Source of the DNA: Oscillospiraceae bacterium HV4-5-C5C
Lineage (GTDB): Bacteria > Bacillota > Clostridia > Saccharofermentanales > Fastidiosipilaceae
Direction of reading: 5' to 3'
DNA length: 64,000 bases
NCBI GenBank assembly: GCA_012034405.1
Contig: JAAVLZ010000004.1
Location: forward strand, 1 to 64,000
Shown here: in pieces, positions 1 through 9,596 of the stretch
How positions within the stretch are numbered: the first letter of the stretch is position 1
Layout of the letters: each line of letters starts with the position of its first letter
Made by a program: the position numbers and the translations under genes
Notes under the pieces: model-generated
Seen by the model: only the letters and a program-made list of their open reading frames with translations
What the model was told of the DNA's origin: nothing
Databases searched by the model: none

Positions 1-119
1 TTTCCGGGTTATGGTAACGATATCGGGCAAGGAATTCTTGCCCATCGGAATTACTTGAAATTATCTGGCTTTCAGAGAATACACAAAGTTTTCGGCGCTA
101 CCCCTTTTATGTCACTGGG

Positions 120-575
120 TCAGTGTCTCGTCCACACCGTCCTCAGCCTTCCGGGCAGCCCCGTTCCGTTTAACTGCGCGGAGCACTGCCGCCACAGCTT
201 TGGCCTTTCTCGGGCGGCTTTCTTACTCTCCCGGGCATGGATCGCCTTGAGCATCTTGGCCACCAGCCGGACCTTGGACTTGGGTACTACAGAGAATACG
301 TTGCGGTAAAAATGCACCACGCAGCGCTGGTACGTAGCGTCTGGGAACACTTCTCCCACCGTTTCCAGCATCCCCAGGCACTTGTCGCCAACAATGAGCT
401 TTACGCCATCCAGTCTGCGGCTTTTCAGCCACTGGAAGAACTCAACCCAGCTGGCCTTGTCCTCTTTCATCTCCTCGGCAGCGCCCAAAGCCTCCCGGTA
501 GCCGTCTTCATTGACCGCAATCGCCACCGTTTCGTACTCGCGACCCCTGCGGCGGAGCAGATGACACCGAGCCAC
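120..575 (-). pseudogene. IS256-family (Mutator) transposase remnant
   Basis: This is a central fragment of an IS256-type DDE transposase. The reading frame contains the characteristic run DGVKLIVGDKCLGMLE, followed by a YQRC..HFYRNVFS block, which in intact members surrounds the second catalytic Asp. The N-terminal third is missing. Near the 3' end the frame slips: after the HARESKKAARE stretch the family-like sequence continues in another frame and then hits a stop after DETLTQ, just before the C-terminal catalytic Glu region would begin. The gene is therefore internally truncated and cannot encode an active enzyme. The first 120 bases of the window may hold an element end, but no clear terminal inverted repeat pair was recognised. 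Further IS256 relics lie at 56058-56846 and 58826-59068. Confidence 0.8.
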
Positions 576-677
576 AAGGCCGTCCGCCTCTGCGAGATGG
601 TTGCCGGTAGTCGCAACCCCACCGTACCCGCCTAGTCTTGCTGAATTCAGAAAAGCTGTTCACCATACGCCTTACTT

Positions 678-845
678 TTAGAATTGGTTATACAGGAACG
701 CCGGGGCGTCATTAAAATCTGTCGTGAGCAGACCATAGAAAAGCAGCAGCAACAGGAGCAAGGCGCCCATGAAATAGAGCAACTCTACCACCAGCGGATG
801 CTCATGAATTTTCATGTATGAATTTTTCCACACCGTCTTCAACAT
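678..845 (-). CDS. dltX: DltX-like small membrane protein
   Basis: This 55-residue protein has one hydrophobic segment (about residues 22-38 after the chosen start) and ends in APAFLYNQF. That C-terminus matches the conserved xxFIYNEF-type ending known for DltX, the short membrane peptide of Gram-positive dlt operons that helps pass D-alanine across the membrane to DltB/DltD. The start at 845 is chosen because a GGAAAGGGTGG-type site precedes it; an upstream ATG at 920 in the same frame lies inside dltD without a comparable site. The gene overlaps the end of dltD by 44 bases. In Bacillus and its relatives dltX normally precedes dltA, so its place at the distal end of this operon is unusual. 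The call rests on length, topology and C-terminal motif, not on an alignment. Confidence 0.6.
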   Translation of the reverse strand: MLKTVWKNSYMKIHEHPLVVELLYFMGALLLLLLLFYGLLTTDFNDAPAFLYNQF

Positions 846-2058
846 AAACCCACCCTTTCCAGCCCAGATGCATAATGTCCCGTAAAAAATATGGCGTATA
901 TTCGTGTTCCGAAAGATCAAGCAGCTCTACCTCATTCGCCGCCGCGATCGAGCGAATTTTCTCATAATAGGCCTGACGCCCGGCCACAGGGAAGCCGGTG
1001 TAGTCGTACCACCAGCCGTTCACCGGTATACTGATCAAGAGTGGTTCTACTTTATAGCTCTGACACAGATCCAGGAAAAGCTGCAGATCAGCGTATTCCG
1101 GTGACTCCAAGTAACTGGCGTCACTGTTCTCACCTTGTCTGCTCTCATACTTTCCCTCCATGTATTGCTTATAATACGCATCGTTGACGTAGAAGGAGTT
1201 GGTCGTGACATTTGCTTCTCCCTCGTTTTCTGCCCAGATCAGACGATCCGCAATCGACATACCGGTAGCCGGTACGGGCTTAGCACCACCGGGCGGCGGT
1301 AGCACCACGATACCGTGATCATTACGTGTGCCCCCCTGTGGTAGATCAGCTTTAAGACTGTCGGCTGTGTATAGTTGTAAGCGCGCCATAGTGTTGTAGT
1401 TATCCTGCAGAGCCTGGAAGGCAAAGGAAACTTGATGGGAAACTGCCGTAAGCGGCGAAGCATCATGATCAAGATAGAGCCGATCAAGCTCACTGACTTG
1501 CTCATTAAGCTCGCCGCTGTTGCCCAGCAATGCATGACAACGGACAGCCAGACGTCGCTTGTCAGTCTCATTTATCTCAGGATTCCGCAGCATGGCTTCA
1601 TAAGTGTCGATTTGAAATACTGAAGCGAAGGCCTCCGGGGACAGGTGCTCCGCCGTAAACCATTGCGGAGATAGCACGAGCACCACCTTCTGATTGGGAA
1701 TCGATCCAATCAGGGCAGCCAGATCCAGACTGTGTTGAAAGGACTGCACATAACCATGGCCCACAAACAGCAGCTCAAAATTATCCGCACCATCACGGTA
1801 GAATTGGGCGGGATGGGTACTTTCGCCCACAGTAGACAGTTCTGACGAGCCCATGAACAACAGCGTGTCCGCGGTCAGCAGCCGGCTCTGTAAGGCGACA
1901 CTCTGTTTAGCCGTACTTAAGTCATAATCAAGATCTTCCCTCTGTACCGGAGTCAGATGCCGCACCCGTTGATCCAACACGTAGGTAACGCCTGCGATGA
2001 TCAACACAGCGGCGAGCAGAGCAGCCAACAGTGGCCTGAACTTCCTTTTCATTTTCAT
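802..2058 (-). CDS. dltD: D-alanyl transfer protein DltD
   Basis: DltD is a membrane-anchored extracytoplasmic SGNH-like esterase that completes D-alanine transfer onto (lipo)teichoic acid. The 418-residue protein starts with a Lys/Arg-rich stretch and one signal-anchor helix (about residues 8-27), and carries the family motif FMGSSELS near residue 68, whose Ser is the expected nucleophile. A later block near HEYTPYFLRDIMHLGWKGW (about residues 383-401) fits the conserved C-terminal D..H region of the catalytic triad. The length matches the family. Its ATG overlaps the stop of dltC by four bases (ATGA), which indicates translational coupling within the dlt operon. Recognition is confident. 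Confidence 0.93.
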   Translation of the reverse strand: MKMKRKFRPLLAALLAAVLIIAGVTYVLDQRVRHLTPVQREDLDYDLSTAKQSVALQSRLLTADTLLFMGSSELSTVGESTHPAQFYRDGADNFELLFVGHGYVQSFQHSLDLAALIGSIPNQKVVLVLSPQWFTAEHLSPEAFASVFQIDTYEAMLRNPEINETDKRRLAVRCHALLGNSGELNEQVSELDRLYLDHDASPLTAVSHQVSFAFQALQDNYNTMARLQLYTADSLKADLPQGGTRNDHGIVVLPPPGGAKPVPATGMSIADRLIWAENEGEANVTTNSFYVNDAYYKQYMEGKYESRQGENSDASYLESPEYADLQLFLDLCQSYKVEPLLISIPVNGWWYDYTGFPVAGRQAYYEKIRSIAAANEVELLDLSEHEYTPYFLRDIMHLGWKGWVYVEDGVEKFIHENS

Positions 2059-2327
2059 CGTTTGCTGCGCGCCTCGACAAACTGTAGCAGCAGTTCAGGT
2101 GTGCGGATCTGCTCACGTTCAATTTCTGCCGGGGAGATATAAATGCCCAGCTGATCATCAAGCTCCACCAGCAGTTCTGTGACGGAAAGCGAGTCCAGCA
2201 GATTCTCCTTAAAGAGATCCACCTTCCGATCCGTCATGACACTGTCATCCTCGCAAATCTCTGCCAGTATTTTCAGGATCTGTGCTGCCTGGGTATCACT
2301 TGTGCCTTTGTTCTCATTCATGTTCAT
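2055..2327 (-). CDS. dltC: D-alanyl carrier protein DltC
   Basis: This 90-residue acyl-carrier-type protein receives activated D-alanine from DltA on a phosphopantetheine arm. The attachment Ser sits in the motif NLLDSLSVTELL at about residue 46, matching the LDSL(S/G) signature of DltC. It has about ten extra residues at the N-terminus compared with the usual 78-81. It is separated from dltB by about 112 bases, the only sizeable gap in the operon, and overlaps dltD by four bases. An AGGAGG-like site lies just upstream of the ATG. Confidence 0.93.
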   Translation of the reverse strand: MNMNENKGTSDTQAAQILKILAEICEDDSVMTDRKVDLFKENLLDSLSVTELLVELDDQLGIYISPAEIEREQIRTPELLLQFVEARSKR

Positions 2328-2439
2328 ATCCTCCTATGCTGCTTGTTAATTACCCTCAAGTGACGATCATCACCTGTGCCGGTCATTTACGGCACCCTGG
2401 ATCTCTGTCTTGTTTTGCCTGTATGAGACAGAATCCGCC

Positions 2440-3615
2440 TCAGGACACTAGCCGTCGCCAAAGCGCTGCCGGTATCGGATTCAGATGCCCTGAGAAGATC
2501 ATGAAACCAAACATGACCAGGTTTAGAGTCAGAAGCCAAGACAGCCCCTGATACCAGCGCTGCTGCTGATGTCGCTTGTAGAAACCGGATTTTTTTTGAT
2601 AGATCTCCGTCAGAGCCAGCAGCACGCCGTGATAGAGGCCGTAGATGATATACTGTCCGCTCAGCCCATGCCAGAAACCCATCACCGTCATATTAAGCAT
2701 AAAGCCGACTGACGCCCCAGTCAGCCGCGACTTGAAGCGTTTCTTCTTGATACTCTGGAACATGAAACGCGAGAACAGATAGTCACGCAGCCAATGCGAG
2801 AGTGTGATATGCCAGCGATCCCAGAACTCCTTCATATCCCGACTGATAAAAGGGAAGCGGAAATTATCCGGCGTCTTAACGCCCAGAATATAGCTGCAGC
2901 CAACTGCCATCAGGCTATAGCCCGCAAAATCAAAGAAGAGGTAGAAGCCGTAGAGGTAGGCATAGGCCAGCAGCGCCGCCGGGGTATAGGTGCTCTCCAG
3001 CGCCTGCATCCTGACGTAGAAGAACTCGGAAAAGGTCAGCTTGTAGACTAAACCCAGCAGAAACTTCCAGAGGCCCTGATAAACTAATTGCATATAAGTT
3101 TCGCGGTCTTTCACTTCTGCTAAATCCGCCAGATACCGTTCACTGCGATCAATGGGACCGGAGGACAGAGTCGGAAAGAACAGAATAAAGGAAGCATAGT
3201 CGTAGAAAGAGAGCTGCTTGATCAGACCGTCATAGCTGTCGATCAGGATCTGCAGTACCTTGAAGCTGGCATAGGAAATGCCCAGGAAACCGAAGAGACT
3301 CAGCGGCTGCGGCAGTGTCAGTTTCACCGCAGCCAACGGCAGAAGCGCCAGAAAGAGCATGAGGCGGTATCGTACCTGCTTCCTGCCCTGCCGCGTACGC
3401 CAATACAGGTAGAGCCGCAGGAGTATGAATTCGTAGATTAAATAGAGCAGCAGCGACAGCGCCTGCGCCTTGGACGAACCGTAGATCAGAGTGATGAACA
3501 GCAGGGAAATCAACAGGTTGTAGGCCTTCAGTGACTTATGTCTGCCGATCAGGACGGCGACGGCTAAAAAAGGTATGAGCAAAAGATAAAAATCCAGGCC
3601 ACTGAAAAAGCTCAT
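2440..3615 (-). CDS. dltB: MBOAT-family D-alanyl transferase DltB
   Basis: DltB is the polytopic membrane-bound O-acyltransferase that takes D-alanine from DltC and passes it outward. The 391-residue protein is strongly hydrophobic throughout, with about ten predicted helices, and has the MBOAT landmarks FWDRWHITLSHWLRDYLF (about residues 264-281) and, later, GFWHGLSGQYIIYGLYHG, which contains the catalytic His. The length is normal. The ATG at 3615 overlaps the dltA stop in an ATGA junction. The C-terminus is a short basic tail (RRLVS). Confidence 0.93.
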   Translation of the reverse strand: MSFFSGLDFYLLLIPFLAVAVLIGRHKSLKAYNLLISLLFITLIYGSSKAQALSLLLYLIYEFILLRLYLYWRTRQGRKQVRYRLMLFLALLPLAAVKLTLPQPLSLFGFLGISYASFKVLQILIDSYDGLIKQLSFYDYASFILFFPTLSSGPIDRSERYLADLAEVKDRETYMQLVYQGLWKFLLGLVYKLTFSEFFYVRMQALESTYTPAALLAYAYLYGFYLFFDFAGYSLMAVGCSYILGVKTPDNFRFPFISRDMKEFWDRWHITLSHWLRDYLFSRFMFQSIKKKRFKSRLTGASVGFMLNMTVMGFWHGLSGQYIIYGLYHGVLLALTEIYQKKSGFYKRHQQQRWYQGLSWLLTLNLVMFGFMIFSGHLNPIPAALWRRLVS

Positions 3616-5318
3616 ACCAGCCCCTCCAGACGTTTACGATCCAGTTTGCCATTCTCAGTCATCGGCCAGTCAGAGACGAAAACGACCTTCCGGGGCAGCA
3701 TGTAGTCGGGCAGTAGTTGAGCCAGATCTTCACGCAGCAGCTGGGCCAGTTTGGCCTCATCCAGTGCAGGATCGTTTAACGAGGTCAGGTCCGGCGTGAC
3801 TTTATCAGGAGCAAACTGTACGCACTGAACATATGCAGTCAGGCTGTGAATCTGTCCGCGTCGATAGCTAGGTAAAACGGCTGCGTGTTCAACGCCGGGC
3901 AGCTGCAGCAGATTGCGCTCGATATCACCGAGTTCAATACGGTAGCCGTGCAGTTTGATCTGGCTGTCCATACGCCCCTGATAGTAGAGCTGCTCACCTT
4001 TTAGATAGCCCAGATCTCCCGTATGATAGGCATGATAGGTTTGGCCATCAAGATTTAGTTCAAAGAATGCGCGAGCGGTCTGTTCAGGCTTCTTAAAATA
4101 CCCGGCAAGACTGACGGAGTCTCCCGCAATAATAATCTCGCCCTCGCAAGACGCCGCGGCAACTGCGACAGAGGCTGCTACCGCACCCCCTTCTGCAACT
4201 GGAGTGGCGGTCAGTCCTCCCCCCCCATCCATAATACAGATACGTGTACCAGGCTTCGCTTTACCTACGGGCAAAGGTTGCTCGGTGGCCGATATTTCTG
4301 GTGTCACCAACACTTCTGTAACAGCCACCGTGGTCTCAGTCGGACCGTATGTATTATATATATCAGCATGCGGAAAACGCTGTTGTAGCTTATCGTAACT
4401 GCGATTCGTCAGTGTTTCACCACAGAAGAGAAAAATTTTCAATCCTGGCAAATGCGTTTCGTCGAAATCTCGTTCAGTCAGACAGAGATCAACGAATGAA
4501 GGTGTTGAAACCCAGACATCCAGATTCAAGGAGAATAGGGCATTAAAAAGTTGTTTGGGATCATCTATCACATGACGTGGGATGGAACAGACCGTTCCAC
4601 CGGAAATCAGTGCCAGATACAAATCCATAGCTGACAAGTCAAATGAGAAGGGCGCCTGATTGAGACAGCGAATCTGTGTTTGATAATCATTTGTGAATGG
4701 TGAATGAGGGCTAGAGCGGACCAAATCGCTGATCCACTTTGTAAAACTCCACAAATTTGAACCACTGATCTGAACGCCTTTTGGATCACCGGTACTCCCG
4801 GATGTAAAGATCATATAACAGGTCTCATCGTCGCGCAGCGGGCATAGCCGATCCACTGTCGAACAGTGAGCAGATTCACCTGACTTAGTAAGTGATGCCG
4901 CATTAAACGGAGCTCTATCACTGGAGAAATTAACCAGCTTTTTGATTTCAGTTAAACTCAGTGGTTTATAGCTTTCATCCAATGCCAATGGCTCGATCAT
5001 GAGCACACAGGGATTGGCGACCGTTTCAACAATACGCAGCACGCGTTGGGTCGGATAATAGCTGTCCACTGGGCAGTAGGCATGTCCGGATTTCATACAA
5101 GCCAGAAACGCCACAACCATCCAAGGACTCTTATGCCCGTAAACTACAATTGCTTGCCTGTCACCGGGGTAAGTTCTGTCAAGGAAAACCGCCAAACGAT
5201 CAGAATAGCTGCTTAATTCAAGCCAAGACAGTTCCTCATCGTCGTAGCATAAGGCTACAGGCGAGTTGCCCTCCAAGCGATGCGATGCGATTCGCTCTAA
5301 TTCTTCTAAAATTCGCAT
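3612..5318 (-). CDS. dltA: D-alanine--D-alanyl carrier protein ligase DltA, enlarged
   Basis: DltA adenylates D-alanine and loads it onto DltC. The core adenylation motifs are present: FTSGSTGDPKGV (residues 171-182, A3), YNTYGPTE (321-328, A5), HTGDLGYLKG (432-441, A7), GRMDSQIKLHGYRIELGDIE (448-467, A8) and NGKLDR near the end with the catalytic Lys (A10). At 568 residues it is some 60 longer than the usual 500-510. Extra material appears at about 131-158, 201-215 and especially 365-392, a Gly/Ala/Val-rich low-complexity loop just before the GEIIIAGDSVSLGY region. All insertions are in frame and avoid the motifs, so the enzyme is probably active. The start is supported by an AAGGAG site seven bases upstream. 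It is the first gene of the dlt operon. Confidence 0.93.
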   Translation of the reverse strand: MRILEELERIASHRLEGNSPVALCYDDEELSWLELSSYSDRLAVFLDRTYPGDRQAIVVYGHKSPWMVVAFLACMKSGHAYCPVDSYYPTQRVLRIVETVANPCVLMIEPLALDESYKPLSLTEIKKLVNFSSDRAPFNAASLTKSGESAHCSTVDRLCPLRDDETCYMIFTSGSTGDPKGVQISGSNLWSFTKWISDLVRSSPHSPFTNDYQTQIRCLNQAPFSFDLSAMDLYLALISGGTVCSIPRHVIDDPKQLFNALFSLNLDVWVSTPSFVDLCLTERDFDETHLPGLKIFLFCGETLTNRSYDKLQQRFPHADIYNTYGPTETTVAVTEVLVTPEISATEQPLPVGKAKPGTRICIMDGGGGLTATPVAEGGAVAASVAVAAASCEGEIIIAGDSVSLAGYFKKPEQTARAFFELNLDGQTYHAYHTGDLGYLKGEQLYYQGRMDSQIKLHGYRIELGDIERNLLQLPGVEHAAVLPSYRRGQIHSLTAYVQCVQFAPDKVTPDLTSLNDPALDEAKLAQLLREDLAQLLPDYMLPRKVVFVSDWPMTENGKLDRKRLEGLV

Positions 5319-5340
5319 AATACTCCTTATTCGTCTGCGT

Positions 5341-5368
5341 ACTATAACAATTTCTAAAAGAGGTTAAA
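5341..5368 (-). promoter_or_regulatory. candidate promoter of the dlt operon
   Basis: On the minus strand TTTAAC (5363-5368) and TATAGT (5341-5346) are separated by 16 bases and lie about 25 bases upstream of the dltA ATG. The match to a SigA promoter is moderate. The transcript start would leave only a short leader holding the AAGGAG site. Confidence 0.35.
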
Positions 5369-5524
5369 TTCTAATGAATATACACAGGATTATAGTCCTC
5401 TTTTACACAATACGTAAAATACGAAGCGGCGTTTCAAGCTACACCACAATATATATATCTTTTTGAAGATCAGGCTGGAAAGTTTGACAAAGGTATGAAA
5501 ACAAACGCCGGTATTAAACAGCCA

Positions 5525-6955
5525 TTATCCTAGTTCTATAATATAAACGTCCTGTCCGCCTTCATTTGGATGACTGGCAAATACATAATTACTCGTAATA
5601 AGAGCGAAAAATGATCCTTGAGGTACCTTATCCCCATAGACGTCTATGAATTGATCAGATTTGGAATGATATAGATAAGGGTAGCCAAAACCATCAAAGC
5701 AACCAACCCAATTTTCGTTGGATTGGAGTACGTAAACATGATAGAGGATGTTATCACTCAGTGCGAAAACAGGGGTCTTATCGATAATTCTTCGTGTGCT
5801 CAAGTTTTGATAATCGAATTCGGTTAGATGCGTTATATAGCCAAGATCATTATCCGCTTTCTCTGCATCAATCGCATAAATCTTATTTTGACTTAACGCG
5901 ACCTGATAATAGTATTTACCTTCCGTTTCTTGCGAAATTGAATTAGTCAGCAAATTTAGACGAAAAATATCAGAAAATCTATTTAAAGCAATGGAGTTTG
6001 ATGAACTATCATGACCGTGCATCTTAACCCAAATAACTGTATTATTCTCAGCCACACAGGATTCAAAATGACAATCATATGCGTCTTCGGCATCATCTAA
6101 AATTAATTCTATGCTAGATTCCAGATCGATTTTTGCGATGCAAGAAGCTATTTTATCGCCTGCTGGATATAGATAGGTCACAAATAAGGCATCGCTAATA
6201 ATACTCATCGAACTGGGTTTCAATTCAAAATAACTGTATTTATCATTAATGGTACTACCAAAATCTGCTTCTTTTAATTTCTTAACAGTCTTTGTTTTCC
6301 TGTTTAAAGCATATAGATACCATTTATTACTATTCTGAGGGTCAGAAGAATCCTCAAGACTCATCTCAATCCACACGATCCAGTTTTTGTTTACTATTGC
6401 AAAATGAATATATGTCTGATTGTTATTTTGATTTCCGACAATTTTCATAAACTTTTCAGATAAAATATTATATGAGCACAAAATACCGGATTGTGGAGAG
6501 TATTCATACCCTTGCGCGGGAATCATAAAATTTGAGTCTTCATCAACATCATTCACATCTCCCTTGATATAGAGGAGATGTGTATTATCAATTTCGCCCA
6601 TAATGCCCATTGAGTTCAATTTATTGGTTTTAAAGGTTTTAAGGGAAGGGATTTTCGAATCAACTTTTATTGTTACATTCTGCTGAGCCTGATAGGACGG
6701 TATTGTACCTAACACCGTAGGAACTTTTGGCATCTCAAATTCTGTCGATTTAGATGAACCTAGAATTCCCGAGTTTTCCGCTGTAACTGGTGGCGTTAAG
6801 ATGGCATTCTTATTGTGCTCCGACTCAATGCCAGTTTCAGATCTTATTGACAGAGTATTTTTTGAATCACTACGGCTTGCCACTGTACATGAGCTAAAGC
6901 TCAAATTACCAAGGCATACCAACAAGCAGATTAGGGTTATCAGTTTGTGCGACAT
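5525..6955 (-). CDS. exported beta-propeller-like protein of unknown function
   Basis: The 476-residue product starts with a signal sequence (hydrophobic residues 4-20) ending in a Cys at about residue 23 (LSFSSC). That resembles a lipobox but has Phe at -3, so lipidation is uncertain. A Ser/Thr-rich linker (about 25-95) follows. The rest is rich in short beta-strand-like segments (WIVWIEM, YLYALNR, KIYAIDA, ILYHVYV) spaced every 40-50 residues, as in YVTN/TolB-like beta-propellers. No catalytic motif was recognised. An AGAGGT site precedes the ATG. The gene is more AT-rich than the dlt and sigH blocks and sits next to AT-rich empty DNA, which suggests acquisition. It is transcribed toward dltA, about 200 bases from it. 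I do not recognise the family. Confidence 0.7.
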   Translation of the reverse strand: MSHKLITLICLLVCLGNLSFSSCTVASRSDSKNTLSIRSETGIESEHNKNAILTPPVTAENSGILGSSKSTEFEMPKVPTVLGTIPSYQAQQNVTIKVDSKIPSLKTFKTNKLNSMGIMGEIDNTHLLYIKGDVNDVDEDSNFMIPAQGYEYSPQSGILCSYNILSEKFMKIVGNQNNNQTYIHFAIVNKNWIVWIEMSLEDSSDPQNSNKWYLYALNRKTKTVKKLKEADFGSTINDKYSYFELKPSSMSIISDALFVTYLYPAGDKIASCIAKIDLESSIELILDDAEDAYDCHFESCVAENNTVIWVKMHGHDSSSNSIALNRFSDIFRLNLLTNSISQETEGKYYYQVALSQNKIYAIDAEKADNDLGYITHLTEFDYQNLSTRRIIDKTPVFALSDNILYHVYVLQSNENWVGCFDGFGYPYLYHSKSDQFIDVYGDKVPQGSFFALITSNYVFASHPNEGGQDVYIIELG

Positions 6956-6983
6956 AGTTACCTCTATTCTTCCTTGGTTGTAA

Positions 6984-7689
6984 GGTTTGATTTTCTTTAA
7001 CTATCATGTATATGATGAGGGAAAGATATTAATCCTGCCCTCATCTCAGGCGGACAACTAATCTGACCAATTGCTATAGAAGCACTATGCAACAATCCCT
7101 CTTTGTTTAGTGTCTGTTATTAAAAAAGCATGTTGCTAACAATAACCTTTTTTTCATGAGAAACCTCCATTAACTTGATTCATATAACGGCATTGAACAT
7201 CTCCATGAAATCAAATCATAGACAGCCCCTCTTTCACCGGATACGAACGACCGCCAAGTAGTTCCGAAACGCCTTGAAGATTAAAGCCAGCATGGTAACC
7301 ATATATCATTATGCACATTAAATATCATTTATTATGATATTCTTTGCGTTTTTTATTGTCAAGCATATTTATTATTTTCATCTTTCAACACATGCACTTA
7401 ATTTAACGCTCCTATGTTCAGAATTTTATGCATTCAATATCTACTGGAATTTTTTCATCATATCAATGGCACACTACCTGTAACAGTCTTAGCTGAATCA
7501 CCAGTATAATGATGAGCATTAACCGTTAACCTGGATTTAGTCACCGATTGTAGAATCCAAACGGAATCTCCCTGATGAAGTGCGGCTGTCAGATATCAGC
7601 GGCATAATCCTTGCGTTATAAAAGCGGTAATTCATACTCTGCCTTCTTGTGATCTCAGACTGAGCCCTGTTGCCGGAGAGTATCAGCGT
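6984..7689. other. AT-rich intergenic region without recognisable genes
   Basis: About 700 bases contain many stops in all frames and runs of A/T, with no convincing Shine-Dalgarno/ORF combination, tRNA or strong terminator. It joins the AT-rich exported-protein gene to the decayed ABC permease genes, and is most simply read as degraded or acquired DNA. The promoter of the 5525-6955 gene must lie near its left edge, but no good -35/-10 pair stands out. Confidence 0.5.
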
Positions 7690-8625
7690 TTGGACTTGTC
7701 ATAGATCTCCCTCAGAGCGCGCGGGCACAGTTGGATTTGGAAAAGCAAACCAACAGCAGCAGCGTCAGGACATATGGAAGGGCCATAGCCAGATTGATAA
7801 AGTTTGAGGAAAGCCTGAGATAGCTCACCAGTTGGTTGGCATCGCTGCGGGCCAGGCAAAAATCAGGCAGGCCGCCAGGGTATTAGTTGCCAGTTACCAA
7901 AGATCATAGCGGCAATAACCAGATATCCCGCGCCAAAGTAGATACTGGGCGAAAAGTTGGTGGAAATTGAGTAGGCGTAGCACATGCCGGCCAGCATACC
8001 GGCAAGGACCACCGCGCCAAAACGGACTTTGGCCACACTGATACCGGCGGTATCTACGGCATGCGGATTGTCTCCCGCCGCACGCAGGTGCATCCCAAAG
8101 CGGGTTTTATAGAGCAGATAATTATGAAAGGCCAGCCGAATCACGATCAGAATTTCAAAAGGGTAAAATTGGGTAAAAATAGCGCCCAGTACAAGAATCT
8201 GTGACAGGCTCGGTATTGTCCAGCGGGGCGAAACGCCCAGTTGGAATATATCAGAACCCTGAACCAAAACAGAAGTATTGATCTGGCTGGTCAGAAAGCC
8301 CGTCAACGCGACAGACAGGATGTTGACGACAACACCGGCAATCACCTGATCAGCGCGGAACCTGATGCACAGGAGCGCCAAGAGCAGCGCGCAGACGCCG
8401 GCGCCCAGCATGGCAAAGAGAAAAGCCAGATACATAGGCACGATAGAGCCATTGTGAAAGGCGCTGCCGCTTAAGGACACAAACAAGCCTCCGGTGAAAG
8501 CGCCAGCCCAGGAACTCCTTCAGCGCTAGATTTGTGCCCCCGCTTCGCTCAGAAAAGATTCCACCGCAGGCAATGATGAGTAACGGCAGAGCATAGGACA
8601 AGCCGTCAATAATCATGGTATTCAT
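7690..8625 (-). pseudogene. decayed nucleoside/simple-sugar ABC permease (second permease, YufQ/NupQ type)
   Basis: Three frame segments together rebuild one permease of the BPD_transp_2 family. The N-terminus (8625 to about 8520) reads MNTMIIDGLSYALPLLIIA, then GGIFSERSG.NLAL, the typical opening of the second permease of BmpA/nucleoside transporters. The centre (8486-7863) is in a second frame and carries VIAGVVVNILSVALTGFLTS and LRAAGDNPHAVDTAGI. The C-terminus (about 7860-7690) continues in a third frame with DANQLVSYLRLSSNF and a final membrane helix. At least two frameshifts break it. The expected ATPase and substrate-binding genes were not found nearby. The order with the upstream remnant at 8622-9330 is that of a normal transporter operon, so this is a degenerating locus. 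Confidence 0.8.
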
Positions 8626-9330
8626 GCGTTTTTACCTCCCGCCTGCGTCCCTTTTGTGTTTTCAGTCTGAACAACCTGCGCCTCCGCGGCCGTTTGGTCA
8701 CCCGTCAAAGGCAGTCTCAAACTGTCATCCATTTTATAGCGGATGTAAGCCGAACAAGCTGAGAGCAACAGGATCATACCGTTCACCAACGAGCTCACCT
8801 CCTGCCGAACGCCCACTGTACTGTTCATGTAAGTGTTGCCCTGCTCCAGGGAGGTGATGAGCAAAGAGGAAAAGATGATGTCTATCGGATGGGAATTCCC
8901 CAGTAAGGAGACCCCAGAGATACCAGTACAATGGGCTTAATTGACGCATAGTAACTAAGATAATAAGTGACACCGGCGTACTGAGCAGCCTTTCTGTTAA
9001 GGCCGACTGCCTTAAGCTCATAACCGTCCACGGTACGTTTGAGATGCAGATAATGCAGAACGGCCGTAAGCAGGGTGGGGGTGTGTAGGCATCCAGCATT
9101 TCCAGGAAATCGCTCAGCACGCTCTTTCCAGCCGGGTAATTAGGCTTGGGCAGCCAGCCGGATCCCTGCAGGAGACTTTGGAAAGCGGTGAACGGATTCT
9201 TGCCAATCATAAAAATCAATACTGTGATAGCCAGCAGGCTGCAAAGAATACTGAATGGCGGTATGCTGAGGAATTGAGCCGCTGTACTGGGAGCAGATTG
9301 GCTGATCTCCCGTCGAACTTCTTTTGCTTA
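8622..9330 (-). pseudogene. decayed nucleoside/simple-sugar ABC permease (first permease, YufP/NupP type)
   Basis: Pieces of the first permease of the same transporter are spread over at least two frames. Near 9310-9060 the sequence reads FSILCSLLAITVLIFMIGKN, then PFTAFQSLLQGSGW, as in YufP N-termini. Between 9060 and 8890 an adjacent frame holds VDGYELKAVGLN and AAQYAGVTYY, the conserved cytoplasmic loop. After an in-frame stop near 8882 the C-terminal part follows (GQ.VSSLVNGMILLLSACSAY). Frameshifts, a stop and apparent internal loss make it non-functional. The end abuts the start of the second permease, as in intact operons. Confidence 0.72.
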
Positions 9331-9596
9331 TTGAGTATACTTGCTTGACGATAATCCACATGGAAACAGACTCGGCTTTTATAACATCCCTCATATGAAC
9401 AGCTGCGACAGATGGACTTTTACCGCCTGGAAGGATAAGGTTCTGTCCCACTTTATACCCGCAGTGACCGGACTGATGCCATAATCAAACAGGATGGTTT
9501 CCGTACGGACTACCAGGCTCTTACCTTAAGGAAATGAATAAACTTATTGCTCAGACTAGGAAACCATAAGGTATTACAGCTTTGACTGAAACAGAC

